Assembly: GCF_019145495.1 (NCBI RefSeq)
Contig: NZ_JAHSTU010000012.1
Location: 1 to 64,000 of the forward strand
Source: Pseudomonas azerbaijanoccidentalis
Lineage (GTDB): Bacteria > Pseudomonadota > Gammaproteobacteria > Pseudomonadales > Pseudomonadaceae
Length of the DNA: 64,000 bases
Direction: 5' to 3'
Positions 1 through 8,976 of the stretch are shown piece by piece. Below the pieces are notes generated by a model, which saw nothing but the letters and a program-made list of their open reading frames with translations, ran no database searches and was not told where the DNA came from. Position 1 is the first letter of the stretch. Each line of letters starts with the position of its first letter. Made by a program: the position numbers and the translations under genes.

Positions 1-43
1 ACGGCTGATACAGCGTCGGCGTTTTTTATTGCCCCGCAAAAGC

Positions 44-120
44 AAAAGATCGCAGCCTCCGGCAGCTCCTACAGGTGTACTCATCACTCTGTAGGCGCTG
101 CCGAAGGCTGCGATCTTTTT
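44..120. repeat. REPIN, type A
   Basis: Two inverted copies of the GATCGCAGCC...GGCAGCTCCTACA palindrome face each other across a short spacer. The left arm reads CCTCCGGCAGC, a variant of the usual CCTGCGGCAGC. It lies upstream of a small reverse-strand ORF. Confidence 0.9.
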
Positions 121-130
121 GTTCACGGTT

Positions 131-226
131 TCACGCCACCCTGGCCTTCAATGCCCTGCGCAACGCCACCAGCAATTTGACGATGTCCTGCGGATTCATC
201 GGCGGGGGCACTTTTACGTCTGCCAT
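131..226 (-). CDS. possible 31-residue small protein
   Basis: A 31-codon frame starts at an ATG preceded by a good ribosome binding site (AAGGAAGAG, 5 bases upstream). The peptide begins MADVKVPPPMNPQDIVKL and ends in a basic helix (LLVALRRALKARVA). The helix could be amphipathic, with leucines and valines on one face and Arg/Lys on the other. I recognise no family. A longer in-frame start exists at 322, but the strong Shine-Dalgarno favours 226. The gene stops just before the REPIN, which could act as its 3' end. A chance ORF cannot be excluded. Confidence 0.4.
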   Translation of the reverse strand: MADVKVPPPMNPQDIVKLLVALRRALKARVA

Positions 227-507
227 TTTCTCTTCCTTGTGAGTGATCGGCCGGGGAGTCTGGCCAAAAGCGGTCCGTCCTTGGAGGGGCAATTCGAAAA
301 AAAGATCCTTCCTACGGCGCAAAGGAAAATAGACGTCTTACGCCGCCTCGGCAAATGCCGCAGGGTAGTTTTTTGCGTGATATCAATATGCTTTAACGGT
401 ATTTAAATTCTGGTTCTTATGCCTTTAGAGTTGGCGCTTGCTGGGCCGTTACCCACGTCCCAAGGACTGCGCCACCGTCGCTTACCGAGCGACGTCCAGG
501 ATGTTCA
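227..507. other. intergenic region, probable promoter of the first ABC transporter
   Basis: There is no convincing gene here. The segment 380-425 is clearly AT-richer than its surroundings (GATATCAATATGC, GGTATTTAAATTC) and probably holds the promoter of the operon that starts at 508. The short phrase TGGTTCTTA at about 411-419 recurs ahead of the serine acetyltransferase gene near 21,319. Confidence 0.4.
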
Positions 508-1173
508 ATGAACTTCGATTACGCTTTTATCCTTAGCACCCTACCGGCGTTTCTCAAGGCTGTGGGCGTTACGCTGCAGGTCGGATTTATCGCCATCGGC
601 ACCTCATTGCTGGTGGCCATCGTCAACGCGACCATTCTGGTATTTCGTACGCCTTACCTGCGCAGGCTGGTGGGGCTCTACGTTGAACTGGCGCGCAACA
701 CGCCGCTGTTGATTCAACTGTTCTTCGTTTACTTCGCCTTGCCCGCGCTCGGGATCAAGGTCTCGGGTTTTGCCGCCGCGATCATCACCATGACGTTCCT
801 GGGCGGTGCGTACCTCACCGAGGTGCTGCGTGCGGGCGTGGAAGCGGTGCCCGAGGCGCAACTGGAATCCGGCCGCTCCATCGGTCTGTCCCACGGACAG
901 TTGCTGCGTTTCGTGATTCTGCCGCAGGCCGGCATCCTCAGTTTGCCGTCGCTGTTTGCCAATTTCATATTCCTGCTCAAAGAAACCACCGTGGTCTCGG
1001 CAGTGGCGGTGCCGGAAATTCTCTACACCACCAAGAGCTACATCGCGCTCTATTACAAAACCTACGAAATGCTCGCCGTGCTGACGCTGATTTGCGTGCT
1101 GCTGTTCTTGCCGCTGTCGCTGCTGCTCAGTCGCCTGGAAAGGAGGCTACAACATGGCCAGTTCGGGTCTTGA
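508..1173 (+). CDS. polar amino-acid ABC transporter, permease 1
   Basis: Inner-membrane permease of the HisM/GlnP type, 221 residues, normal for the family. Hydrophobic segments lie near residues 15-40, 55-80, 88-110 and 185-210. The conserved loop that contacts the ATPase is present (EAARSIGL-like stretch, here ESGRSIGLSHGQLLRFVILPQA around 126-146). The N-terminal half carries the family ELARNTPLLIQLFF signature. It is first in a four-gene operon and overlaps permease 2 by 20 bases. The family exports nothing and imports polar amino acids with a periplasmic binding protein. The substrate is not certain; the location beside sulfur genes and the type of binding protein make cyst(e)ine or a related amino acid plausible. 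Confidence 0.88.
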   Translation: MNFDYAFILSTLPAFLKAVGVTLQVGFIAIGTSLLVAIVNATILVFRTPYLRRLVGLYVELARNTPLLIQLFFVYFALPALGIKVSGFAAAIITMTFLGGAYLTEVLRAGVEAVPEAQLESGRSIGLSHGQLLRFVILPQAGILSLPSLFANFIFLLKETTVVSAVAVPEILYTTKSYIALYYKTYEMLAVLTLICVLLFLPLSLLLSRLERRLQHGQFGS

Positions 1174-1813
1174 GTTGTTGTGGGTGTCGTTGCCGCAACT
1201 GGGCAAAGGCGCTGCGCAAACCCTGTCGATTTCCTTTCTGAGCATCGTCATCAGCACCTTGGGCGGTTTGCTCTACGGTGTGCTGACCACGCTGAATGTG
1301 CGGTGGCTGAATGCATTCTTGCGGGTGTACCTGGAGCTGTTCCGGGCGATCCCGGTGCTGGTCTGGCTGTACCTGTTGTTCTTTGCGCTGCCGATCTTTT
1401 TTGGCCTGAGCATTCCGAGCTTCTGGTGCGCCGTGTTGGTGCTGTCGCTATGGGGTGCCAGCGAGGTCGGTGAAGTGGTTCGTGGCGCGCTGCATTCGTT
1501 GCCACGGGGGCAGCGTGAGGCCGGTTTGTCGATCGGCCTGAATGGCCCGCAACTCTACGGTTACGTGTTGTTGCCGCAAGCGTTGAAACGCATGACGCCG
1601 CCGACCATCAACGTCTACACGCGCATCATCAAGACCAGTTCCCTGGCAGTGTTGATCGGTGTGGTAGACGTGATCAAGGTCGGTCAGCAGATCATCGAAC
1701 GCACCTATGAATCGGTGCTGATCTACGGCGCTCTGTTCCTGTTTTTCTTTTTCATTTGCTACCCGTTGTCGGCCGCTTCGCGCGTGTTGGAACGGCGCTG
1801 GACGCAAGCATGA
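1154..1813 (+). CDS. polar amino-acid ABC transporter, permease 2
   Basis: Second HisM/GlnP-type permease, 219 residues, probably forming a heterodimer with the product of the gene before it. It has the paired family signatures ELFRAIPVLVWLYLLFF near the first third and REAGLSIGLNGPQLYGYVLLPQA at about residues 119-141, the ATPase-coupling loop. Four to five membrane helices are visible. It starts inside the end of permease 1 and its stop overlaps the ATPase start as ATGA, so all subunits are likely made by coupled translation. Confidence 0.88.
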   Translation: MASSGLELLWVSLPQLGKGAAQTLSISFLSIVISTLGGLLYGVLTTLNVRWLNAFLRVYLELFRAIPVLVWLYLLFFALPIFFGLSIPSFWCAVLVLSLWGASEVGEVVRGALHSLPRGQREAGLSIGLNGPQLYGYVLLPQALKRMTPPTINVYTRIIKTSSLAVLIGVVDVIKVGQQIIERTYESVLIYGALFLFFFFICYPLSAASRVLERRWTQA

Positions 1814-2592
1814 GCGCATTGATCGAGTTCAAGGGTTTCAACAAGTTTTTCGGTGAGCATCAGGTACTCAAAGAGATCGACCTGAGCGTTAAGCCGGGCG
1901 AAGTCATCGTCATTCTCGGCCCCAGCGGCTGCGGCAAAAGCACCTTGCTGCGTTGCCTCAATGGCCTGGAAGTCGCCCACAGCGGCAGCCTGAAATTTAC
2001 CGGCCGAGAGTTGTTGGAAAAGACCACCGACTGGCGTGAAGTGCGGCAGCAGATCGGCATGGTGTTCCAGAGTTATCACCTGTTCCCGCACATGAGCGTG
2101 CTCGACAACCTGCTACTAGGTCCGCTCAAGGTGCAGAAGCGAGAACGCCACGAAGCGCGAGCCCAGGCAGAGGCATTACTTGAACGTGTTGGCCTGTCGG
2201 ACAAGCGAGATGCCTTCCCGCGTCAGCTCTCTGGCGGCCAACAACAACGCATCGCCATCGTCCGTTCGCTGTGCATGAATCCCAAGGTGATGCTCTTCGA
2301 TGAAGTCACCGCTGCCCTTGACCCGGAAATGGTCAAGGAGGTACTGGAAGTTATCCAGGGCCTGGCCCGCGAGGGCATGACCCTGTTGATCGTCACTCAC
2401 GAAATGGCCTTCGCCCGCGCCGTGGCCGATCGCATCGTGTTTATGGATGCCGGGCGCATCCTCGAACAAAACCCTCCCGAGATTTTCTTTACGAACCCGC
2501 AAACCGCACGAGCGCAGCAGTTCCTGGAGAAGTTCTCCTACGTCGCCGCACTACCCAAAACGACTCAAACAAAGGAACTGGAACTGCTATGA
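1810..2592 (+). CDS. polar amino-acid ABC transporter, ATP-binding subunit
   Basis: Cytoplasmic ATPase of 260 residues. Walker A is GPSGCGKST at residues 37-45, the ABC signature is LSGGQQQR and Walker B is VMLFDEVTAALD. The last of these has DEVTAALD where the family usually has DEPTSALD; the catalytic Asp-Glu pair is kept. The H-loop histidine lies in IVTHEM. An in-frame start exists at 1756, but the ATG at 1810 overlaps the upstream stop as ATGA and gives the standard N-terminus. Its own stop overlaps the start of the binding protein in the same way. Confidence 0.92.
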   Translation: MSALIEFKGFNKFFGEHQVLKEIDLSVKPGEVIVILGPSGCGKSTLLRCLNGLEVAHSGSLKFTGRELLEKTTDWREVRQQIGMVFQSYHLFPHMSVLDNLLLGPLKVQKRERHEARAQAEALLERVGLSDKRDAFPRQLSGGQQQRIAIVRSLCMNPKVMLFDEVTAALDPEMVKEVLEVIQGLAREGMTLLIVTHEMAFARAVADRIVFMDAGRILEQNPPEIFFTNPQTARAQQFLEKFSYVAALPKTTQTKELELL

Positions 2593-3470
2593 AAACTGCC
2601 AAGTCTTCACTCTTGCTACTGCCTCTGCTGGGCCTGGCGTTGCTCGCCGGGTGCAACAAAACCGAAGAACCGCCCAAGCCCAAAGTCGCCAGCGAAAGCG
2701 CTGCACCGGCCGGCTACCTGGAAAAAATCAAGGCACGGGATAAGTTGATCGTGGGCGTCTTCACCGACAAGCCGCCGTTCGGTTTCGTCAACGAGGCCGG
2801 GCGCTACGTCGGTTTCGATACCGATATCGCTCGGCAATTCGCCAAAGATTTGCTCGGGGATGAAAACAAGGTCGAGTTTGTCGCCGTGGAACCGGCCAGT
2901 AGGATTCCCTTCCTGCAAAGCGACAAGGTCGACCTGATCCTGGCCAACATGACCGTGACCCCGGAGCGCAAGGAAGCGGTGGAATTCACCAACCCGAACC
3001 TCAAGGTCGCAGTGCAGGCACTGGTGCCGCAAAACAGCGAAGTAAAAAACCTTGATGACCTGGCGACCCGCACCACCATCGTGACCACCGGCACCACGGC
3101 CGACATCTGGCTGACCAAGAATCACCCGGACTGGAAACTGCTCAAGTTCGAGAAGAACTCCGAGTCCCTGCAAGCGCTCGCCAATGGGCGTGGCGATGCC
3201 TATGCGCAAGATAATCTGGTGCTGTTCAGCTGGGCCAAGCAAAACCCTGGCTACCGCGTGCTGAGCCAGACCCTGGGCGCTGAAGCGCCGATTGCGCCGG
3301 CGGTGAAGAAGGGCAACATCGAACTGCGTGACTGGGTGAATGCCGAGTTGGCGAAGCTCGGGGAAGAGAAGTATCTGCTCAAGCTGTATGACCAATATGT
3401 GCGTAAAGAGCTGAGCGATGACACCAAGCCTGAGAGCGTGATTGTCGAGGGTGGCAAGTGGCAGGGATGA
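2589..3470 (+). CDS. amino-acid ABC transporter, lipoprotein binding subunit
   Basis: Solute-binding protein of family 3, 293 residues. A lipoprotein signal ends in LLAGC, so Cys 22 is the likely lipidated residue, followed by a Pro/Lys/Ala linker to about residue 45. The binding domain opens with DKLIVGVFTDKPPFGF and contains the family Arg/Asp ligand region VGFDTDIARQFAKDL and VDLILANMTVTPER. A lipid anchor with this domain resembles the cysteine- and acidic-amino-acid-binding proteins CjaA/PEB1 of other proteobacteria; the ligand here is inferred, not shown. Last gene of the operon; a REP-like hairpin follows 18 bases later. Confidence 0.88.
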   Translation: MKTAKSSLLLLPLLGLALLAGCNKTEEPPKPKVASESAAPAGYLEKIKARDKLIVGVFTDKPPFGFVNEAGRYVGFDTDIARQFAKDLLGDENKVEFVAVEPASRIPFLQSDKVDLILANMTVTPERKEAVEFTNPNLKVAVQALVPQNSEVKNLDDLATRTTIVTTGTTADIWLTKNHPDWKLLKFEKNSESLQALANGRGDAYAQDNLVLFSWAKQNPGYRVLSQTLGAEAPIAPAVKKGNIELRDWVNAELAKLGEEKYLLKLYDQYVRKELSDDTKPESVIVEGGKWQG

Positions 3471-3488
3471 TTTTGGTCAATACCCGGT

Positions 3489-3544
3489 AAAAGATCGCAG
3501 CCTGCGGCAGATCCTGCGGGCGCCGCATCAGGCTGCGATCTTTT
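3489..3544. repeat. REP-like hairpin, degenerate type A
   Basis: One short inverted repeat: AAAAGATCGCAGCCTG pairs with CAGGCTGCGATCTTTT across a 24-base GC-rich centre. The usual spacer and full second REP are missing. Its T-rich end directly after the ABC operon suggests it also ends transcription. Confidence 0.75.
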
Positions 3545-3656
3545 CAGCGAACACCACGCAATTTCGTTGCTTATTTGACGCCGCGCAGTGTGCGCGTTTG
3601 AAACCCTGTTCTAAGCTGACAGACGTATTGCGCTCGCATAACGCAAAGGAGTCTGC

Positions 3657-4760
3657 ATGGCTGGTCCTGGAATGAAAATCGCGATCGGCTTGAGCCTCCT
3701 GGCTTTGCTGACCGCGTGTGATGAACAAGCACCGATTGAGAAGGCCCGGCCACGGGTTTTCGTCCAAGAAGTCAAACCTGCCGAATATGCCGCCAACATC
3801 ACCTTGACCGGCGATGTGCAGGCCCGGGTGCAGACCGAACTGTCTTTTCGCGTGAGCGGAAAGATCATCCAGCGTACGGTCGATGTCGGTGACCGGATTT
3901 CTGCCCGGCAAGTCCTTGCCAAGCTTGATCCCAAGGATCTGCAAACCAATGTCGACTCGGCGCAGGCTCAAGTCGTCGCCGAACAGGCCAAGGTCAAACA
4001 GAACGCCGCATCATTCGTGCGTCAGCAAAAACTGTTGCCCAAGGGCTATACCAGCCAAAGCGAGTATGACTCTGCCCAGGCTGCATTGCGCAGCAGTCAA
4101 AGCTCGCTGGCGGCGGCCCAGGCGCAGTTGGCCAATGCCCGTGAACAACTGAGTTACACCGCGTTGATTTCCGATGCGCCGGGCGTGATCACTAAGCGCC
4201 AGGCAGAAGTCGGGCAAGTGGTTCAGGCCACGGTGCCGATCTTCAGCCTGGCCCAGGACGGTGAGCGCGATGCGGTGTTCAATGTCTATGAGTCGCTGCT
4301 GGCCGAACCGCCATCGGACAAAGCCGTCGTGGTCAGCCTGCTCGACAATCCGGCGATCAAAACCACTGGCACCGTCCGGGAAATCACCCCGGCGGTCTCC
4401 GAGCAGACCGGCACCGTACAGGTCAAAGTCACCCTCGACAGCTTGCCACCGGGCATGCAACTGGGCTCGGTGGTGAGTGCCAGTGCCAATACCCGGGGTA
4501 AATCCGCGGTGGAATTGCCATGGTCGGCGTTGACCAAGAAAGTCAGCGACCCGGCCGTGTGGCTGGTGGACGGCGAAGGCAAGGCGCAGCTGCATACCGT
4601 CACCGTTGGCCGCTACCTGACCGGTAAAGTCATCATCAGCGATGGCCTCAAAGGTGGCGAAAAAGTCGTCATTGCCGGCGGCCAGTTGCTGCACCCCGGT
4701 GTGGCCGTGGAAATCGCTGAAAACACCTACAAGGAATTGGCCGCGGAGAGTCAACCATGA
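3657..4760 (+). CDS. triA: RND efflux membrane-fusion protein, TriA-like
   Basis: Periplasmic adaptor of the HlyD/AcrA type, 367 residues. The N-terminus is a lipoprotein signal with lipobox LLTAC (Cys near residue 21). It continues with a first lipoyl half (ELSFRVSGKIIQRTVDVGDRI), an Ala/Gln-rich coiled-coil hairpin at about 90-160 and the second lipoyl half (ISDAPGVITKRQAEVGQVV). AAAGGAG lies 6 bases before the ATG at 3657; an ATG five codons later is possible. First of a three-gene operon with a second adaptor and an RND pump, the arrangement of P. aeruginosa TriABC. Function in triclosan or other drug export is inferred from that organisation only. Confidence 0.8.
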   Translation: MAGPGMKIAIGLSLLALLTACDEQAPIEKARPRVFVQEVKPAEYAANITLTGDVQARVQTELSFRVSGKIIQRTVDVGDRISARQVLAKLDPKDLQTNVDSAQAQVVAEQAKVKQNAASFVRQQKLLPKGYTSQSEYDSAQAALRSSQSSLAAAQAQLANAREQLSYTALISDAPGVITKRQAEVGQVVQATVPIFSLAQDGERDAVFNVYESLLAEPPSDKAVVVSLLDNPAIKTTGTVREITPAVSEQTGTVQVKVTLDSLPPGMQLGSVVSASANTRGKSAVELPWSALTKKVSDPAVWLVDGEGKAQLHTVTVGRYLTGKVIISDGLKGGEKVVIAGGQLLHPGVAVEIAENTYKELAAESQP

Positions 4761-5824
4761 AGCATCTGTTACTGGTGTTCGCCAGTGTGATGCTGGTGGC
4801 CTGTTCGAAAGAGGAAGCAGCACCGGAACCGGTCCGTCCGGTGTTGTCGATCAAGGTCGAAGCGCTGGGTGAACAAAACCTCGGCCGCTTCGCGGGGAGC
4901 ATCCAGGCCCGTTATGAAAGCAACGTCGGTTTCCGTGTGCCGGGACGCATCGCCAGCCGTAGCGTCGATGTCGGCGCGGAAGTCGAAAAGGGCGCCTTGC
5001 TTGCCTCGCTGGATCCTACCGATCAGAAAAACCAGTTGCGTTCCGCAGAAGGCGATCTGGCGAGTATCCGGGCGAATCTGATCAATGCCCAGGCCACCGC
5101 GCGGCGACAGCAGAGCCTGTTCGATCAAGGCGTAGGCTCCCAAGCGCAACTCGATGCCGCACAAACTGACCTGAAAACCACCCAGGCTTCCCTTGACCAG
5201 GCCCAGGCGGCAGTCAACCAGGCCAAGGATCAACTGAACTACGTGGAACTGCGCGCCGATCACAAAGCGGTGGTCACCGCGTGGATGGCCGAGGCTGGGC
5301 AAGTCGTCACTGCAGGCCAGCAAGTGGTCACCCTGGCACAACCGGACATCAAGGAAGCGGTGATCGATCTGCCGGACACCCTGGTCGATCAGTTGCCCCA
5401 GGACGTGGTGTTCCAAGTTGCCTTGCAACTGACCCCGGAAATCAACACCACGGCCATCATCCGTGAAATCGAACCCCAGGCAGAAAGCGCCACCCGTACC
5501 CGCCGTGCGCGCCTGACCCTGAGCGAAACGCCCACCGCGTTTCGTCTGGGCTCGGCGATCAGCGTGACCTTGAGTTCGGCGATCAAGCCGCAAATCGAAC
5601 TGCCTCTGAGCGCATTGCAGGAGGTTGAGGGCAAACCGCGCATCTGGATCGTCGATACGCAGTCACAAACCGTATCTCCCCGCGATGTCAGCATCGTCAG
5701 CCGTACGGACACTACGGTGGTCGTGGCCAGTGGCGTGAAAACCGGCGAGCGGATTGTCAGCGCGGGTGTGAACAGCCTCAAACCGGGGCAGAAAGTGAAA
5801 GTAGATGAGGGCAGCCCACAATGA
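4757..5824 (+). CDS. triB: RND efflux membrane-fusion protein, TriB-like
   Basis: Second adaptor of the operon, 355 residues, with a lipobox (MLVAC) near residue 15. Domain order is as in the preceding gene: lipoyl half (NVGFRVPGRIASRSVDVGAE), a coiled coil of about 70 residues rich in Ala and Gln, second lipoyl half (LRADHKAVVTAWMAEAGQVV), beta-barrel and membrane-proximal domains. Start and stop overlap its neighbours as ATGA on both sides, so the three proteins are probably made in fixed proportion. Two different adaptors in one pump are the hallmark of TriABC-type systems. Confidence 0.8.
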   Translation: MKHLLLVFASVMLVACSKEEAAPEPVRPVLSIKVEALGEQNLGRFAGSIQARYESNVGFRVPGRIASRSVDVGAEVEKGALLASLDPTDQKNQLRSAEGDLASIRANLINAQATARRQQSLFDQGVGSQAQLDAAQTDLKTTQASLDQAQAAVNQAKDQLNYVELRADHKAVVTAWMAEAGQVVTAGQQVVTLAQPDIKEAVIDLPDTLVDQLPQDVVFQVALQLTPEINTTAIIREIEPQAESATRTRRARLTLSETPTAFRLGSAISVTLSSAIKPQIELPLSALQEVEGKPRIWIVDTQSQTVSPRDVSIVSRTDTTVVVASGVKTGERIVSAGVNSLKPGQKVKVDEGSPQ

Positions 5825-8800
5825 AAGGGAGTTTCAACTTATCCGAATGGGCGCTCAAACATCAGTCGTTTGTCTGGTATTTGATGTTCGTCGCGTTGCT
5901 GATGGGCGTGTTCTCGTACTTGAACCTGGGCCGCGAGGAAGACCCTTCATTCACTATCAAGACCATGGTGATCCAGACCCGCTGGCCGGGTGCGACCCAG
6001 GAGGAAACCCTCAAGCAGGTCACTGACCGAATCGAGAAAAAACTCGAAGAACTCGACTCGCTCGACTACGTGAAAAGCTACACCCGCCCCGGTGAGTCCA
6101 CGGTGTACGTTTACTTGCGCGACACCACCAAGGCCAAGGACATTCCGGAAATCTGGTACCAGGTGCGCAAGAAAATCGGCGACATTCGCTACTCGTTTCC
6201 CCAAGGCATCCAGGGACCGTCGTTCAACGACGAATTCGGTGATGTGTTCGGTTCGATCTATGCCTTTACCGCCGACGGCCTGACGTTGCGCCAGTTGCGC
6301 GACTACGTCGAACAGGCCCGTGCCGACATTCGTGGCGTGCCGGGATTGGGCAAGATCGAAATGGTCGGGCAGCAGGACGAAGTCCTGTACCTGAATTTCT
6401 CGACCCGCAAACTGGCGGCGCTGGGCATCGATGAGCAACAGGTAGTTCAGAGCCTGCAAGCGCAGAACGCCGTGACGCCGGCAGGGGTGATCGAAGCCGG
6501 TCCCGAGCGAATCTCGGTGCGCACATCCGGGCAGTTCATCTCCGAGAAGGACCTGGCCAACGTCAATCTGCGACTCAATGATCGCTTTTATCGCTTGGCC
6601 GACATTGCCGACATTCGTCGTGGCTACGTCGACCCGTCGACCCCGGAATTCCGTTTCAATGGCCAACAGGCCATCGGCCTGGCCATTGCCATGCAAACCG
6701 GCGGCAACATCCAGGAGTTCGGCAAGGCTCTACACCAACGTATCAGCGAGCTCACTGCGAACCTGCCAGTGGGCGTCGGTGTACACAACGTCTCCGATCA
6801 GTCCGTCGTGGTGGAAGCTGCTGTTGGCGGATTCACCAGTGCCTTGTTTGAAGCCGTGGTGATCGTGTTGGTGGTCAGCTTCATCAGCCTCGGTGTGCGC
6901 GCCGGCCTGGTGGTGGCGTGTTCGATTCCGCTGGTGCTGGCGATGGTGTTCGTGTTCATGGAATACAGCGGCATCACCATGCAGCGGATTTCCCTCGGCG
7001 CGTTGATCATCGCACTGGGGCTGCTGGTGGATGACGCGATGATCACGGTCGAGATGATGGTTTCACGTCTGGAGTTGGGCGATACCAAGGAGCAGGCGGC
7101 GACCTTTGCCTATACCTCGACCGCTTTCCCGATGCTCACAGGCACGCTGGTAACAGTCGCAGGTTTCGTGCCGATTGGCCTCAATGGCAGCTCGGCCGGT
7201 GAATACACCTTCACCCTGTTTGCGGTAATCGCCGTGGCCATGTTGGTTTCGTGGGTGGTGGCGGTGCTGTTCGCCCCGGTCATCGGCGTGCACATCCTCA
7301 GCGTCAATGTGAAGCCGCATGCGGCCGAACCCGGGCGTCTGGGGCGGGCGTTCAATAGCGGCCTGTTGTGGAGCATGCGCAACCGCTGGTGGGCGATTGG
7401 CCTCACCATCCTGCTGTTCGCGCTGTCGGTTGTCGGTATGCGCTTTGTGCAGAACCAGTTCTTTCCGGCCTCGGACCGCCCGGAAATCCTCGTGGACCTG
7501 AACCTGCCGCAAAACGCCTCGATCGATGAAACCCGCAAGGCCGTGGACAAGCTCGAAGCGACGCTCAAGGGTGACCCGGATATCGTGCGCTGGAGTACTT
7601 ACGTCGGCCAGGGGGCGATTCGTTTTTACCTGCCTCTCGACCAGCAACTGCAGAACCCTTACTACGCGCAACTGGTGATCGTCGCCAAAGACTTCGAGAC
7701 CCGCGCAGCCCTCAGCGATCGCCTGCGTGAACGTCTGCGCAAGGATTTCGTCGGTATCGGCAGTTTCGTCCAGGCGCTGGAAATGGGCCCGCCTGTCGGC
7801 CGGCCGATCCAGTACCGTGTCAGCGGCCCGGACATCGATCAGGTGCGCAAGCACGCCATCGATCTGGCCAGCCAGTTGGACAAGAACCCGCACATCGGCG
7901 AAATCATTTTCGACTGGAACGAGCCGGGCAAGGTGCTGCGCATCGATATTGCCCAGGACAAGGCCCGCCAACTCGGTTTGTCGTCCGAAGACGTGGCGAA
8001 CCTGATGAACAGCATCGTCAGTGGTTCGACGGTGACTCAGGTCGACGACGATATCTACCTGATTAACGTGGTGGGTCGCGCCGTAGACGCCGAACGGGGT
8101 TCGCCGGAAACCCTGCAGAACCTGCAGATTCTCACCCCGGGCGGCACCTCGATTCCATTGCTTGCGTTTGCCTCCGTACGCTACGAACTCGAGCAACCGC
8201 TGGTGTGGCGTCGCGATCGTAAACCGACGATTACCATCAAGACGGCGGTGATCGGTGAAATTCAGCCCACCGATCTGGTGAAACTGCTCAAGCCGGACAT
8301 CGACCAATTCGCTGCAGCATTGCCGGCGGGCTACAAGGTCGCCACGGGCGGTACGGTGGAGGAGAGCGCCAAGGCCCAGGGGCCGATCAACAAGGTCATC
8401 CCGTTGATGGTGTTCCTGATGGCCACCTTCCTGATGATTCAACTGCACAGCGTGCAGAAGATGTTCCTGGTGGCCAGCGTCGCGCCGCTGGGCCTGATCG
8501 GCGTGGTGCTGGCGCTGGTGCCGACGGGAACGCCGATGGGCTTCGTCGCGATCCTCGGCATCCTGGCGCTGATCGGCATCATCATCCGCAACTCGGTGAT
8601 TCTGGTGACCCAGATCGACGCGTTCGTGGCCGAAGGGTCTTCACAATGGGACGCCGTGGTGGAAGCCACCGAACACCGTCGGCGACCGATCCTGCTGACC
8701 GCCGCGGCGGCGAGCCTGGGCATGATCCCGATTGCCCGGGAAGTGTTCTGGGGGCCGATGGCTTACGCGATGATTGGCGGGATCATTGTCGCCACGCTGC

Positions 8801-8874
8801 TGACACTGCTGTTTTTGCCGGCGCTGTATGTGGCCTGGTACAAGATTCGCGAGCCGAAGAAAGAGGCGGTCTGA
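5821..8874 (+). CDS. triC: RND efflux pump inner-membrane transporter, TriC-like
   Basis: Proton-driven resistance-nodulation-division transporter of 1017 residues, the usual size. One helix lies at the N-terminus (about 15-35) and two helix clusters at about 335-550 and 855-1010, each preceded by a large periplasmic domain. The proton-relay pair Asp-Asp is visible in ALGLLVDDAMITVEM in the first cluster. No outer-membrane channel gene follows, so a channel encoded elsewhere must complete the pump, as OpmH does for TriABC. A REPIN lies directly downstream. HAE1-type drug efflux is the most likely role. Confidence 0.85.
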   Translation: MKGSFNLSEWALKHQSFVWYLMFVALLMGVFSYLNLGREEDPSFTIKTMVIQTRWPGATQEETLKQVTDRIEKKLEELDSLDYVKSYTRPGESTVYVYLRDTTKAKDIPEIWYQVRKKIGDIRYSFPQGIQGPSFNDEFGDVFGSIYAFTADGLTLRQLRDYVEQARADIRGVPGLGKIEMVGQQDEVLYLNFSTRKLAALGIDEQQVVQSLQAQNAVTPAGVIEAGPERISVRTSGQFISEKDLANVNLRLNDRFYRLADIADIRRGYVDPSTPEFRFNGQQAIGLAIAMQTGGNIQEFGKALHQRISELTANLPVGVGVHNVSDQSVVVEAAVGGFTSALFEAVVIVLVVSFISLGVRAGLVVACSIPLVLAMVFVFMEYSGITMQRISLGALIIALGLLVDDAMITVEMMVSRLELGDTKEQAATFAYTSTAFPMLTGTLVTVAGFVPIGLNGSSAGEYTFTLFAVIAVAMLVSWVVAVLFAPVIGVHILSVNVKPHAAEPGRLGRAFNSGLLWSMRNRWWAIGLTILLFALSVVGMRFVQNQFFPASDRPEILVDLNLPQNASIDETRKAVDKLEATLKGDPDIVRWSTYVGQGAIRFYLPLDQQLQNPYYAQLVIVAKDFETRAALSDRLRERLRKDFVGIGSFVQALEMGPPVGRPIQYRVSGPDIDQVRKHAIDLASQLDKNPHIGEIIFDWNEPGKVLRIDIAQDKARQLGLSSEDVANLMNSIVSGSTVTQVDDDIYLINVVGRAVDAERGSPETLQNLQILTPGGTSIPLLAFASVRYELEQPLVWRRDRKPTITIKTAVIGEIQPTDLVKLLKPDIDQFAAALPAGYKVATGGTVEESAKAQGPINKVIPLMVFLMATFLMIQLHSVQKMFLVASVAPLGLIGVVLALVPTGTPMGFVAILGILALIGIIIRNSVILVTQIDAFVAEGSSQWDAVVEATEHRRRPILLTAAAASLGMIPIAREVFWGPMAYAMIGGIIVATLLTLLFLPALYVAWYKIREPKKEAV

Positions 8875-8885
8875 CTGGAAAATAG

Positions 8886-8968
8886 AAGATCGCAGCCTGC
8901 GGCAGCTCCTACAAAAACGGTGTGAAAACCGGCTCTATGTAGGAGCTGCCGCAGGCTGCGATCTTTTT
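8886..8968. repeat. REPIN, type A
   Basis: Two complete inverted REPs separated by about 22 bases, between the convergent RND pump gene and the methyltransferase gene. The position fits a role as shared transcription end. Confidence 0.9.
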
Positions 8969-8976
8969 GATTTTTT

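Noticed and set aside
1..30. Terminator at the left edge (GCGTTTTTTATT)
   Set aside because: A T-run is present but a convincing stem cannot be formed from the bases inside the window.
7063..8448. 461-codon reverse frame opposite the RND pump
   Set aside because: No ribosome site, no motifs, and fully inside a conserved transporter gene.
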